From NCBI RefSeq assembly GCF_003182255.1, contig NZ_QGTQ01000011.1:116779-180778 (forward strand): DNA of 64,000 nucleotides. Reading direction: 5' to 3'. Position numbers and translations under genes: made by a program. Of the stretch, positions 45,774 through 55,848 are shown in pieces. The notes beneath the pieces are model-generated. The model was given only the letters and a program-made list of their open reading frames with translations. It had not been told where the DNA came from and made no database searches. The first letter of the stretch is position 1. Every line of letters begins with the position of its first letter. This DNA comes from Paenibacillus cellulosilyticus. Lineage in GTDB: Bacteria > Bacillota > Bacilli > Paenibacillales > Paenibacillaceae.

Positions 45774-48700
45774 TTATTTCGTCGATAGAATTCCTTGAGC
45801 CACAACAACAAGGTCTTCCAGACCAATGACATTGTCGCCGTTAAAGTCATAATTTTTGTAAACGGTGTTCCACTGTGGATCGTCGGATGTTTTGCCATAT
45901 GCTGCAGCGACAATACCAAGGTCGCCAATCGTATATGCGCCGTCTCCATTCGTATCGCCTGGCTGAGCAACAATGACCGAAGCTGCGAAGGCATTCATCG
46001 CTGCAGTCAGATCTTCAACAGCTTGTGCAACTTGCGCCGTCGTAGCCGATTCGTCTGCTGCCACCGCCGAAGCTGTCGCAATCGCCGCACCGAATGCATC
46101 CTTGTCTTGCTGCGCATACTGGCCAGGTTTAACGCCGACCTTCGCCGAATCGTATTGTGCTTGCGCGCTAGCGAGCAGCGAAGCGAGTGCTGTTTTATCC
46201 GCTTCGACCCAAATCTGAACCGCTTTGGTTGCTGCACCAACTTGCATTTCTGCACCAGTACCCGTGGCTGCTGTGTTCGTAACCGAGATCGCAGTTGATG
46301 CCGTCTCTCCCAGCACCTTCGCCTTCCAGTTCAGTCTGAAGAGCGTCGTATCCTCATCAATTACATTGGCTTCCCCTGCGGATGCCGCAATAATATGCAC
46401 GCTGCCTGGCGTGTCTGTATTCACACTCAACAGCTGGAAGCCTTCCACCAATGATTCCGCCGAGACAAACTCAAGTTTGTCCGCATCATAGCTCACGATA
46501 ATATCCTGTGCATAGATGCCTTCCTCGACATTACGAATCTTATAATCCATCGAGAACGCGGAGCCGCCCACTACCGTATCTGGACTGCCGGACAAGGAAG
46601 CACTTAATTCTCCGTCCACTGTAACAAGCGCAGACAGCGGAATGTCTAATTCCTTCACCAGTCTTGCTACCATCTCGGCTACTTTAATCGCGCCGTTCAT
46701 CTGTAAGTGCGTGTTGTCCTCCGTTGTGTTGACCCACAAGAAGATATCTTTGGTGCCTTCTGGGCCAAGCTCTTGGAAGTACTCCCAGCTGGCCTGGTTC
46801 AGGTCAATTAACAACGTTCCGGTTTCTTCTGCTGTTTCTTTCATCGCCTGTACGTATTCCGGGAAGCTCTTATTCAATGTCTCACCTGTGAAGTCACGTC
46901 TATTCACTGGCGTAACCAGCACCGGCGTTGCCCCTCTCTGACGAGCACCATCGATGTATTCCTTCAGGTAAACCTTGAATTGCTCAGGCGTCAGATAACG
47001 TTCTGGGCGTGATGGCGTGGAATCGTTATGCGACCATTGCATGAACAGATAGTCGCCTTCATGAATGTCCAGCAGAAGGTCATTCAGATAGCCGCCCACC
47101 AAGAACGTTTTACTGCTCAATCCACCCACTGCACGGTTATCAATGCTGATCTGATCCTGGTCAAAATAGTTGCCGAGCGGTTCGCCCCATCCCGCTTGCG
47201 GACGATAGCTTTCTGCGTAATTCGCTACCGTGGAATCACTCGCCAAATAAATAACCGGTTTCTCGCCCGTGCCGTTATCCGGCAGACGCTCAATCGTCAG
47301 TGCGTTAATTTTCGGCGTGTTGCCTGCGAAGTCGAAGTTGAATACGCCGTCGATCAGCGCAATGTCGTACGTGAATTGCTGGAATTCGCCTTTGTTTACC
47401 GTTGTAACCGGCAGCTTCGGCATTTGCTCCATCGTAACGCCGCCGTTAGTCGATTCCTCTGAATCGCCGATCGTCATCGTGACGCGATAATTCGCCGGCT
47501 TCATCTCGACTAAGAAGGAGGTGCCGTTGACGCGGGTGAAATCTTCCGTCAGCGCATCGCCCGTGTTACGGTTCTCGTCCACGACAAGATTCGTATCCGC
47601 GAAGCCGTATCCGTTACCTTCCACGTAGGCACGCTTGCTGTCTACTTTCAGATAACCTTCGGCTGTGCTGCCGGAGCCGAAGTCGAATTGATATTTACTG
47701 ATATCGCCTGCTGGCTCACGGGTTAAGGAATCTCTCGCGACCGTGAGCATATTCACGATATGGTCCACTTGCGCTTGCGTTGCCTCCGTTCCAATGATTG
47801 CTTCAGCAGCTGCTACAGCTGTGTTCAATACCGCTATGGATGGATCGGTATAGCCCGACAGATCTATCGCTTTGACCTCTGCAAGCAGCGCAATCAATGC
47901 GGTCTGATCACCAGCTGCCGGAGGAAGCTCCGTGCCTTCGATCAGCACGTTGTCAATCATAGTCGTCCAGCTCAACGTACCGCCGCCGCCTTTTCTCGTA
48001 CCAAGGAAGCGAATCGCTCTAACGTTATCGGCATAGCTCGTACCTGCGCTCATCGGAATATCCTCAATGGTCTGCGTAACCGTTGGGTCCGTCAGGCTCG
48101 TCAATGTCAGATCGATCAGCTTATCAGCGAAGTTAATCGTAACATCCACATTCACCCACTGGTTCCTTGCAATCGTTGTTAATTGGCCGCCATCCGGTAT
48201 CGTCGTGGTACCAGTACCGTAGTCAGGCGTATACTGCCCTGCATAATAACCAATAGACTTGTTCGTGCTGCTCGTATTCGTAAATAACGTTAGAATCAAA
48301 TTCTCGTTAGCATCTTGCAGCGACAGATGTCCTTCCGAAGGACTCGCCGTCACATTGCCTGAATGCCAATCGAAGTTCACATGCACGATATCCCCGTTCA
48401 CCGCATCGAACAAACGGAACGTCTTGGCACGGTTACCGGACCCACCGCCCGTAACGGACAGCACATTGCTGCCATTCTGCTCCACCACAGATCCAGTCAG
48501 CGTCCCTGCTATACCAGTGGAGTTAACCATCGCATATTGAACGTCAGCAGGATCGCCTTCGAAGTCTTCAAAATATCGTTGAATTTCCGGCTCTGGCTCT
48601 GGTTCAGCAATGTCTGGGTCAATAACGAACGGCGAGATGCTTAAACTCATGTCCTTAACAGCTCCAGCAACCAAGCCAGCAATGACTTGCGCGCCATAGG

Positions 48701-51656
48701 TGCTGAAGTGCGTATTATCGCCTACTCCGTCCGGATATTTCGGATATTCGCCTGGATTCGCATACAGGAATATTTTCTCCGTAGCGGCCAAGCCAACCTG
48801 ATTGTACTTAGCGATGCTTAATTGGCTCAAATCAATCAACTGCACGTCAAGCTCTTGCGCCACTTCTTTGGCCGCTTGAACGTATTCTGGGAAGCTTACG
48901 TTAAACTCTTGGGTGATCGTATTGAAATCTCTGCGCCCTACTGGCGTCAGCAGTACTGGCGTCGCGCCGCGCTGCCGAGCACCGTTCACATAACGGGTCA
49001 GATACATTTTGTAATCTGCCGGAGACGCATAGCGTTCTGGAATACCAACGCTTGCATCATTATGACCGAAGGAGATAAAGAAGAAATCCCCTGGCTTGAT
49101 CTCGCGCAGAATCGTATCGAGACGACCGTCTACGAGGAACGACTTACTGCTTCTGCCGCCGATCGAGTGGTTGTCTACGACTACTCCCTGCGAGAAGTAG
49201 CGGCCGAACTCTTGTCCCCAGCCTTCTTGCGGTGCTTGTGCGGCACTGTAAGACTGCATGGTCGAATCGCCAGCCATATAGATCGTCGTGGAAGCACCTG
49301 CTGTCTGCGCAGGGTACTTCTCAATAATGATTTCCTGTACGTGAATCGCACTGCCAGTGAAGTTGAATTCCAGCTGACCGTCTACCAGTGCGATGTCATA
49401 GGAATAGGTTAATGGCTCGCCTTGCTTCACATTGGTGACAGCCAGCTTCTGAACATACTCGGATTTCACGCCGACGTTCGAATCCTGCGCATCGTCGCCA
49501 AGCTTAAGCGTTACCTTATAGTTTGCATTCGGCAGATCGACCGCGAACTTCGCATTTTCCGGCAGGGTAACCTGATTCGTTCCTACGGCAATGCCGCTTG
49601 TCGACTCGAACCCATAGCCTTGATCAGCCGTGTACGGTGTATCCTGCACAGCGGTTGTACCTGCCTCCGGCTCTGTACCAAAATCAAAGTGATAGACCGA
49701 CTCAGTCGCTTGCGGTCCACCTACGATCCTTACGTCTGCTTTCGGGAATTCCGTCGCTTCCGAGCCAATATAGAATCCCGTATGAGGCGGCTGATTGTAG
49801 CCTGCATTCTGCCAAGCCACACCTAAACGGTATACAGGGTCCTGCATCAACGTTGTAATCCGATACGAAGTAGGAATCGTTGTGCTGTACAATCTAAATT
49901 CCGTGCTGTCTTCGCTGCGCAGCAGCAGCTCCTCCCGCCAGTCCCCCAGAATATCCGCTTGGAGGGACGGATTGCCTTTGGTGGAGTTGTTAGTCAGCGT
50001 GCCTGTTCCTCGGAAGATTTCATTCAATTTCTTGTTCGTGTAATCCCAATCATAAATGACCGGAATCCCTTTGCCCGAGCTGTTATCCCAAATATGGTCG
50101 AACAGCTCGCTTTGAAGGTCGCCATCCCATTGAATCGAGAAGTCGGCGCTCTTCGGCGTTTCATCCACGTCATAAATGACATCGCCATTGGCCGCATGTG
50201 TGCTCGTTACCGGTACCATCATCCCATCGACAATCGTAGTTGCCCACGATTCGTAGCCTGGATAATTCGGGTCGATGTCGGCCGACATGCCGCGTCCTGT
50301 ATCGATGCCGGTATGCTCTCCCCAGATGATCTCGCCAGTTGCAGCATCGTGCATCTCCAAACCATAATCAGCGCCTGTATGTTCATGTACGCCTACAACT
50401 TGGTAGCCATCACGTGTCGGATCCAGCTTGCCTGCGTGCATGGCGTCGCCATGGCCAAGCCCCGTGCTGTACAACACGCTTCCATCATCGTCAATCGCCA
50501 GCGCACCGTACATAATCTCGTCTTTGCCGTCACCATCGGCATCGAGTACGCTCAGCCCGTGATTCCCTTGTCCCTCGTACTGACTGCCAGCCACATTCGT
50601 GTCGAACGTCCAACGTTTCACCAACTGGCCTCCAACATAGTCGTAAGCGGCCAATACCGTGCGCGTATAGTAGCCGCGGGCCATAATAACGCTTGGTGTT
50701 ACGCCATCCAAGTAAGCAATCGTTGCCAAGAAGCGGTCCACACGGTTGCCGTATGTATCGCCCCAATCACCCACATTGCCTCTTGGGGGATCGTAATCAA
50801 CGGTGGATACGGCTGCGCCTGTCGCGCCGTCAAACAACGTCAGAAATTCCGGCCCCGACAGGATATATCCGCTTTCGTTGCGATAATCCTTCGTGCCATC
50901 GCCGATTACGATGCCTTTGCCGTCTACCGTTCCATCCGCAGTCTTAACGACCACTTCTGCTTTGCCGTTGCCATCCATGTCATACACCATAAATGGCGTA
51001 TAATGCGCGCCGGCTCGGATGTTTTTGCCTAGATCAATTCGCCATAGTTTGCTGCCGTCCAGTTCAATGGCATCGAGATAGACATTGCCGGTATAGCCGC
51101 TAGCGGAATTGTCCTTCATATTGCTTGGATTCCATAGAAACACAATTTCATACTCGCCGTCGCCATCCACATCGCCTACAGAAGCATCGCTAGCAATGTA
51201 GGAGTAGGTGCCGCCGTCCTTCGTTCTGCCGTCTGCCGGTTTATCCAACGGTATAGGCAAATAATTGTTATGCCAGACCGAGACAGCCTCCGGCTGCATC
51301 TCTTCCTTGCCAGCGATAATGGTGGAAATCTGATACTCCGAACTATCAGCGCCTGTCGTGTCCGTATAGTTAGTCACATCGCTGATCGGCTGTGCGTTTA
51401 CCTTATAGCCGTTCTTATATACGTTGAAAGCGATTTCATTTGGATCCATATTTAAATAACGCCAGCTCAGAAATACGCCGTTATCAACTAGAATCGCAAC
51501 TAAGCCGCGGTTAAGATATTCTGCCTGACGCAGCTGCACATCGTCAGATGCCTGCGCGCGCCCTGGAGATGGAAAGACGAGTAGTGAAAACACCAGCATG
51601 AATGACATCACAAATGCGACAATCGATTTGCTTCGGGATACCGCTCTTGTACCCAA
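45774..51656 (-). CDS. PL11 rhamnogalacturonan lyase, two CE12, cohesin, dockerin
   Basis: A secreted giant of about 1960 residues. Rough order: signal peptide; PL11 RG lyase (55-660), an eight-blade propeller with calcium loops (VGDVDGDGEYE, YDMDGNGKAE, LDADGDGKDE); RhgT-like acetylesterase 1 (sandwich then GDSTMQSY, SFGHNDA, DNTHFS); LamG-like domain; FIVAR helices; acetylesterase 2 (SDSTVANY, WSHNDS, EDNTHL); a cohesin-like domain; FIVAR helices; and a C-terminal type I dockerin with two calcium loops (DTNGDGAYTIGD and DFNGDNVIGLED). It would cut the backbone of rhamnogalacturonan I and deacetylate it with one polypeptide. The TTG at 51656 follows AAAGGGAG with 8 bases spacing and gives a clean signal peptide; a TTG at 51704 has none. 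The motif ATAATCA-N7-TGATTAT lies upstream at 51956. Confidence 0.88.
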   Translation of the reverse strand: MGTRAVSRSKSIVAFVMSFMLVFSLLVFPSPGRAQASDDVQLRQAEYLNRGLVAILVDNGVFLSWRYLNMDPNEIAFNVYKNGYKVNAQPISDVTNYTDTTGADSSEYQISTIIAGKEEMQPEAVSVWHNNYLPIPLDKPADGRTKDGGTYSYIASDASVGDVDGDGEYEIVFLWNPSNMKDNSASGYTGNVYLDAIELDGSKLWRIDLGKNIRAGAHYTPFMVYDMDGNGKAEVVVKTADGTVDGKGIVIGDGTKDYRNESGYILSGPEFLTLFDGATGAAVSTVDYDPPRGNVGDWGDTYGNRVDRFLATIAYLDGVTPSVIMARGYYTRTVLAAYDYVGGQLVKRWTFDTNVAGSQYEGQGNHGLSVLDADGDGKDEIMYGALAIDDDGSVLYSTGLGHGDAMHAGKLDPTRDGYQVVGVHEHTGADYGLEMHDAATGEIIWGEHTGIDTGRGMSADIDPNYPGYESWATTIVDGMMVPVTSTHAANGDVIYDVDETPKSADFSIQWDGDLQSELFDHIWDNSSGKGIPVIYDWDYTNKKLNEIFRGTGTLTNNSTKGNPSLQADILGDWREELLLRSEDSTEFRLYSTTIPTSYRITTLMQDPVYRLGVAWQNAGYNQPPHTGFYIGSEATEFPKADVRIVGGPQATESVYHFDFGTEPEAGTTAVQDTPYTADQGYGFESTSGIAVGTNQVTLPENAKFAVDLPNANYKVTLKLGDDAQDSNVGVKSEYVQKLAVTNVKQGEPLTYSYDIALVDGQLEFNFTGSAIHVQEIIIEKYPAQTAGASTTIYMAGDSTMQSYSAAQAPQEGWGQEFGRYFSQGVVVDNHSIGGRSSKSFLVDGRLDTILREIKPGDFFFISFGHNDASVGIPERYASPADYKMYLTRYVNGARQRGATPVLLTPVGRRDFNTITQEFNVSFPEYVQAAKEVAQELDVQLIDLSQLSIAKYNQVGLAATEKIFLYANPGEYPKYPDGVGDNTHFSTYGAQVIAGLVAGAVKDMSLSISPFVIDPDIAEPEPEPEIQRYFEDFEGDPADVQYAMVNSTGIAGTLTGSVVEQNGSNVLSVTGGGSGNRAKTFRLFDAVNGDIVHVNFDWHSGNVTASPSEGHLSLQDANENLILTLFTNTSSTNKSIGYYAGQYTPDYGTGTTTIPDGGQLTTIARNQWVNVDVTINFADKLIDLTLTSLTDPTVTQTIEDIPMSAGTSYADNVRAIRFLGTRKGGGGTLSWTTMIDNVLIEGTELPPAAGDQTALIALLAEVKAIDLSGYTDPSIAVLNTAVAAAEAIIGTEATQAQVDHIVNMLTVARDSLTREPAGDISKYQFDFGSGSTAEGYLKVDSKRAYVEGNGYGFADTNLVVDENRNTGDALTEDFTRVNGTSFLVEMKPANYRVTMTIGDSEESTNGGVTMEQMPKLPVTTVNKGEFQQFTYDIALIDGVFNFDFAGNTPKINALTIERLPDNGTGEKPVIYLASDSTVANYAESYRPQAGWGEPLGNYFDQDQISIDNRAVGGLSSKTFLVGGYLNDLLLDIHEGDYLFMQWSHNDSTPSRPERYLTPEQFKVYLKEYIDGARQRGATPVLVTPVNRRDFTGETLNKSFPEYVQAMKETAEETGTLLIDLNQASWEYFQELGPEGTKDIFLWVNTTEDNTHLQMNGAIKVAEMVARLVKELDIPLSALVTVDGELSASLSGSPDTVVGGSAFSMDYKIRNVEEGIYAQDIIVSYDADKLEFVSAESLVEGFQLLSVNTDTPGSVHIIAASAGEANVIDEDTTLFRLNWKAKVLGETASTAISVTNTAATGTGAEMQVGAATKAVQIWVEADKTALASLLASAQAQYDSAKVGVKPGQYAQQDKDAFGAAIATASAVAADESATTAQVAQAVEDLTAAMNAFAASVIVAQPGDTNGDGAYTIGDLGIVAAAYGKTSDDPQWNTVYKNYDFNGDNVIGLEDLVVVAQGILSTK

Positions 51657-52038
51657 TACACTCACTCCCTTTAAAAGGTTGAACACGTACTTTAAATCGT
51701 CCAATCCTGACCCTCTTCGGCTAATCCTGCTGTATAAGCTCCCTCATCTCTAGATGCGATTTCGTTCGAAATGACATGAAGTAACGCAATCATGTACAAA
51801 AAGCCTTACGCATGTCCTCCCTTCCCAGCGAGGCGTCTCTCCACCTAGGCGTTATCCTTCCAAGGCAATCAATCACCCTGGACTTGATGTTGCTAGCGGA
51901 ACTCCCTGTCGCTTGATTTCTAGTTCAGACTATCACGCCCCGCTTCTGCTCCAACATAATCAGCTGAAATGATTATGCGAATGCCGTTCAGATGATCATT
52001 TTTGATAGAGACTGACAGTATTGATAAGTGCGGCACAA
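51657..52038. other. Intergenic region upstream of the PL11 gene
   Basis: About 380 bases. Contains the inverted repeat at 51955-51977, plus an ATGATCAT half-palindrome near 51992. I see no gene with a ribosome binding site. Confidence 0.5.
51955..51977. promoter_or_regulatory. Inverted repeat CATAATCA-N7-TGATTATG
   Basis: Perfect 8-base arms with a 7-base spacer, upstream of the PL11 gene. One of four members of the same motif. Confidence 0.7.
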
Positions 52039-52908
52039 CTACTGCTTCACGGCTCCAATAAGCGCGCCTTGCACAAAATACTTCTGGATGAACGGGTATA
52101 CCAGCATGATCGGAATCGTCGAGATGATGATTGTCGCATATTTGATGTTCTCCCCGATCGCAAAGCCCGTATCCGCACCTGGCCCCATCGCCTCCATACT
52201 GTTACTGAGCAGGATATCCCTGAGGATAATTTGAATCGGGTATAAATCCTGATGACGCAAATACAAGAGAGGGCCCATATAGTCGTTCCAATGATCAACC
52301 GCATAATACAGCGTCATGACAGCTAAGATCGCCTTCGAGACAGGCAGTACAATACGGAACAGAATAATGAAATCATTAGCGCCGTCCAACTTGGCGGATT
52401 CGAGCATCTCGCCGGGGATGCTTTCGAAATTCGTCTTCATGATAATGAAATAAAAGGTGCTAATCGCTGCCGGCAAAATTAAGGCTAGTCGGTTGTTGAC
52501 TAGTCCCAGATTCTGCACCAGCAGGAACGTAGGAATCATGCCTCCACCAAAAAACATCGTAAAGGTAATCAGCTTCATCATGAATCTACGGCCATATAAA
52601 TCGCTCCTCGACAAAGCATAAGCCGCAAGCGCCGTCATGAGCAGATTGAACGCTGTTCCGAAGACGACGTAGAACAAGGTGTTCATGTAACCGGAGTAAA
52701 TCTTAGGATTGTGGAATACCTGCTTATAAGCATCCAGCTGGAAGCCTTCTGGCCAGAACATAAATGATCTGCTATGCAGCAGCTCGTTAGGGTCACTGAC
52801 AGATGAATTGAAAATATATAGCATTGGATAAGCGGATACGACAATAACGAGCGACAAAAATAAGTAGTTCATCCCATCGAATAGACGTTCACCAAATGAC
52901 TGTTTCAT
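52039..52908 (-). CDS. ABC sugar permease, YtcP/AraQ type
   Basis: A 289-residue permease with six helices; EAA-like loop ESAKLDGANDFIILFRIVLP, C-terminal LIGAVKQ. The ATG at 52908 follows AGGAG; a longer frame to 52989 would overlap the upstream permease. It starts 10 bases after that gene, so both are cotranscribed. Confidence 0.92.
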   Translation of the reverse strand: MKQSFGERLFDGMNYLFLSLVIVVSAYPMLYIFNSSVSDPNELLHSRSFMFWPEGFQLDAYKQVFHNPKIYSGYMNTLFYVVFGTAFNLLMTALAAYALSRSDLYGRRFMMKLITFTMFFGGGMIPTFLLVQNLGLVNNRLALILPAAISTFYFIIMKTNFESIPGEMLESAKLDGANDFIILFRIVLPVSKAILAVMTLYYAVDHWNDYMGPLLYLRHQDLYPIQIILRDILLSNSMEAMGPGADTGFAIGENIKYATIIISTIPIMLVYPFIQKYFVQGALIGAVKQ

Positions 52909-52918
52909 GTTCTCACTC

Positions 52919-53884
52919 CTACCACAAACTCGACGAGTTGGCTTTGCGGCTGATCGCGTTGGCAACGACCAGTAACGTAAAGTTAACAACGCCGTTTAAT
53001 AAGCCGATCGCTGTTGAATACGTATAGTTCGCCTCCAGTACGCCGGAGCGGTAGACGAACGTTGATATCACATCCGATACCTCATAGGTCGAGGCGGTCT
53101 GCATGAGCAGTATTTTCTGAACATCCGCATTCATCACAGCGCCGAGACGCAGAATGAGCATGACGATCATCGTAGGCATAATACCTGGAAGCGTAACGTG
53201 CAGAAGCTGCTTCCACCTGCCTGCGCCATCGATCTTCGCTGCCTCATACAGCTGGGAATCGATGTTGGCCAGCGCCGCCAAGAAAATAATCGAGGACCAG
53301 CCCGCTCCCTGCCAAATATTCGATAAAATGTACATCGGCCGGAACATATTCTGTTCCGTGAAGAACATCATCGGTTCATATCCGAATAAGGAACGGATAA
53401 CGTTGAACAAGCCGCCATCAAGCGCCGAGAACGTACTGAGCATGCCAACGATGACGACGACCGAAATAAAGTGCGGCAGATAGCTGACCGTCTGCACCGT
53501 CCGCTTGAATGCTTTGCTCCGCACCTCATGCAGAAGTAAAGCTAGAATGATCGGCGCCGGGAAACCGAGAACAATACTATAGAAGCTAAGCACCAGCGTA
53601 TTGCGCAGCAGCCGCCAGAAATAATAGCTGTTGAAAAACGTCGTAAAGTTATCGAGCCCTACCCAAGTGCCGGCGAAGATCCCTTTCACCGGGCTGTAGC
53701 TTTTCTGGAACGCCATCATAAGTCCGTACATCGGTCCGTAATGAAAGATCAAATAGTACGCTAACACCGGCACCAGCATGAGATACAAATACTTGTTCCG
53801 AACCAATTCTCGCCTGAGAAAGGTGATTCTCCCCCTCGGGACCGCAGCGCTGTCCGCAGCCCGTTCTTGTCTTATTAATTCCAC
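52919..53884 (-). CDS. ABC sugar permease, LplB type
   Basis: A 321-residue permease. EAA loop LYEAAKIDGAGRWKQLLHVTLP. Starts with GTG at 53884 behind GGAGG with 8 bases spacing. An ATAATCA-N7-TGATTAT inverted repeat lies at 53964-53984. It should pair with the binding lipoprotein at 54043-55725, which precedes it in the same direction after a terminator. Confidence 0.92.
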   Translation of the reverse strand: MELIRQERAADSAAVPRGRITFLRRELVRNKYLYLMLVPVLAYYLIFHYGPMYGLMMAFQKSYSPVKGIFAGTWVGLDNFTTFFNSYYFWRLLRNTLVLSFYSIVLGFPAPIILALLLHEVRSKAFKRTVQTVSYLPHFISVVVIVGMLSTFSALDGGLFNVIRSLFGYEPMMFFTEQNMFRPMYILSNIWQGAGWSSIIFLAALANIDSQLYEAAKIDGAGRWKQLLHVTLPGIMPTMIVMLILRLGAVMNADVQKILLMQTASTYEVSDVISTFVYRSGVLEANYTYSTAIGLLNGVVNFTLLVVANAISRKANSSSLW

Positions 53885-53963
53885 CGTTCAAGCCTCCTAC
53901 TACCGTCATATGGACTCCACGTCTTGCTGGACCCAGATTAACACCCCGAAAATAGGCTGGAAA

Positions 53964-53984
53964 ATAATCAAATGATATGATTAT
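53964..53984. promoter_or_regulatory. Inverted repeat ATAATCA-N7-TGATTAT
   Basis: 7-base arms with a 7-base spacer (AATGATA), about 80 bases before the permease operon. Confidence 0.7.
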
Positions 53985-54004
53985 CACCGTTAAATCAAAG
54001 AAAA

Positions 54005-54028
54005 AAGCTGCGCATGAATGCGCAGCTT
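54005..54028 (-). terminator. Terminator of the binding-protein gene
   Basis: Stem AAGCTGCGCAT/ATGCGCAGCTT followed on the minus strand by TTTTTTCTTTG. It starts 15 bases after the stop at 54043 and may attenuate read-through into the permeases. Confidence 0.85.
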
Positions 54029-54042
54029 CCTTTGGAATAGGT

Positions 54043-55725
54043 TTAGCGGGATTGATAACGTTTATAGGAATCCTCATAGATTTTCGTAATTTGGTCGATC
54101 CCCATCGATTGAATCGTCTTCGTGAATTTATCGTACTCCGTGATCGGCGTTTTGCCCGTAATGAATTTCGTAACCATCTCGGATACATAGGTGCTGATCG
54201 GCGTCATGACAGAAGCATTCAGCCTGGACTCGTCCTCCGTGAATCGCAGACCCGGCAGCGTAAGCGAGTCGTCCGCCCCCATCCAGATCGTATTCGCTTC
54301 CTTCTGTTCCGGATAAGCAAGCAGCGCATCCAGATAGCGGCTATCTTGATCCATCGGACCGTCCATAATGGAGAGCGCATAAGCGGCAAGCGCTTGGTCA
54401 TACGTCAATTTCGGATTGTTCATAATTTGATCCGTGAATTTGATCGTATCGCCTTCCTTCGTATAACTCTCCCCTTCAATGCCGAAGTTGAACAAATCAT
54501 GCCCTTGCGGACTATAGTTGAAGTCCATCCACTGCACGATATATTTGATTTTATCCTTATCGGCGGATGAGGTAATCGCCTCTCCATAAGTAAGCACCTT
54601 GCCGCCCAGATTGAAGGTCGCATACGACTTCCCTGCAGGTCCAATCGGCCAAGCTGCACCCGCGAGACTAAAAGACGGATTCGCTTCCTTCATCAGGTTG
54701 TAATATTTGCCCATCCCGCTGAACACGCCGCCGCTATATGCACCAACGAGGTTGCTCGTTATTTTATAATCGAACGCTTTGCCATCGTTGGTTATAATTT
54801 CGGGATCAACCAGCTCTTCCGCGTACCATTTGGTCATCGTTTCGATGAACTGCTTATACTCGGGCTGAAGCGGACCGTACACGATTGCGCCGTCTTTAAA
54901 TTGGAAGCCTCCGAGAACACCGAATGCCGGAGCAAAATCATTCAACCGGTTCAATGTGCCCGCACCATCCTTGCCCGTCAGTGGCAGCTCATCCTTCTTC
55001 CCGTTGCCGTTCGGATCCTTCTCCCGGAATGCCTTCAACACGTTATACCAATCGTCAATCGTCTTCGGTACCGACAGGTTCAGCTTATCCAGCCAATCCT
55101 TGCGGAGCACAAGTCCTGAAGTTCCGTTCAGCTTCCTGGCATCGGAACGAATGTAAGGGAACATATAGATCGTCCCGTCATCCAACGATATCTGCTTCTT
55201 AATATCCGGATCGGAATCAATAAGCTTCTTCAGGTTAGGCGCATACTTATCGATGTATTCGTTCAGCCGAATGATTCGTCCGTCCGCCAGCATCTTCTCT
55301 GGTCCGCCAACGGCAGATGCCCAGTTATAATAAATGACATCCGGCATATCGTTCGTCGATACGAGCAGATTGAATTGGTCACCCTGCTGACCGAGCGGCG
55401 GATGTGTCCAATTGACCTTTATACCGGTCAGTTCTTCCTTCTTCTTGTAAGCTGCCATCTCGCCGAAGTTTTGCAGAGAAGCCGTCAGCTTCGCATCGTT
55501 CGCACGCCAATAATCAATCGTGATCGGCTCTGTCGTAATCGGCAGCGGAATCGAAGTCAGCGCTGCTTCCTCGCCTCCTGCCGTATCCGTCTTACCACCC
55601 GCTTCCGTCGTGCTTGCGTTCGTTGATGTTCCGCTGCCGCTGCCGCTGTCTTTGTCCGAACATCCAGCGATCAAACCCGCAGCCAAGAAGGTCGTCATTA
55701 CAACCGGCAAAACTTTGTTCTTCAT
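54043..55725 (-). CDS. Sugar ABC importer binding lipoprotein
   Basis: A 560-residue solute-binding lipoprotein. Signal peptide with lipobox LIAGC, lipidated Cys22, then a Ser/Gly/Thr-rich linker. It is larger than typical maltose-binding proteins and fits the LplA class for long oligosaccharides. The ATG at 55725 follows GGGGAGG with 9 bases spacing. Gene order binding protein, terminator, permeases suggests it is made in excess. The ATAATCA motif lies 97 bases upstream (55822-55842). Confidence 0.92.
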   Translation of the reverse strand: MKNKVLPVVMTTFLAAGLIAGCSDKDSGSGSGTSTNASTTEAGGKTDTAGGEEAALTSIPLPITTEPITIDYWRANDAKLTASLQNFGEMAAYKKKEELTGIKVNWTHPPLGQQGDQFNLLVSTNDMPDVIYYNWASAVGGPEKMLADGRIIRLNEYIDKYAPNLKKLIDSDPDIKKQISLDDGTIYMFPYIRSDARKLNGTSGLVLRKDWLDKLNLSVPKTIDDWYNVLKAFREKDPNGNGKKDELPLTGKDGAGTLNRLNDFAPAFGVLGGFQFKDGAIVYGPLQPEYKQFIETMTKWYAEELVDPEIITNDGKAFDYKITSNLVGAYSGGVFSGMGKYYNLMKEANPSFSLAGAAWPIGPAGKSYATFNLGGKVLTYGEAITSSADKDKIKYIVQWMDFNYSPQGHDLFNFGIEGESYTKEGDTIKFTDQIMNNPKLTYDQALAAYALSIMDGPMDQDSRYLDALLAYPEQKEANTIWMGADDSLTLPGLRFTEDESRLNASVMTPISTYVSEMVTKFITGKTPITEYDKFTKTIQSMGIDQITKIYEDSYKRYQSR

Positions 55726-55821
55726 CTTGCATAATCCTCCCCTATTTAGACACTTTAGTCGCTCCAGCAAGCTCATGCTGCTGACGGTGCTAAACGTATC
55801 ACCTGTAGGTCGCTTTGGAAA

Positions 55822-55842
55822 ATAATCACATCAGATGATTAC
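55822..55842. promoter_or_regulatory. Inverted repeat ATAATCA-N7-TGATTAC
   Basis: Seven-base arms (last base C for T), spacer CATCAGA, between the membrane AraC gene and the binding-protein gene. Confidence 0.65.
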
Positions 55843-55848
55843 TAGGCA

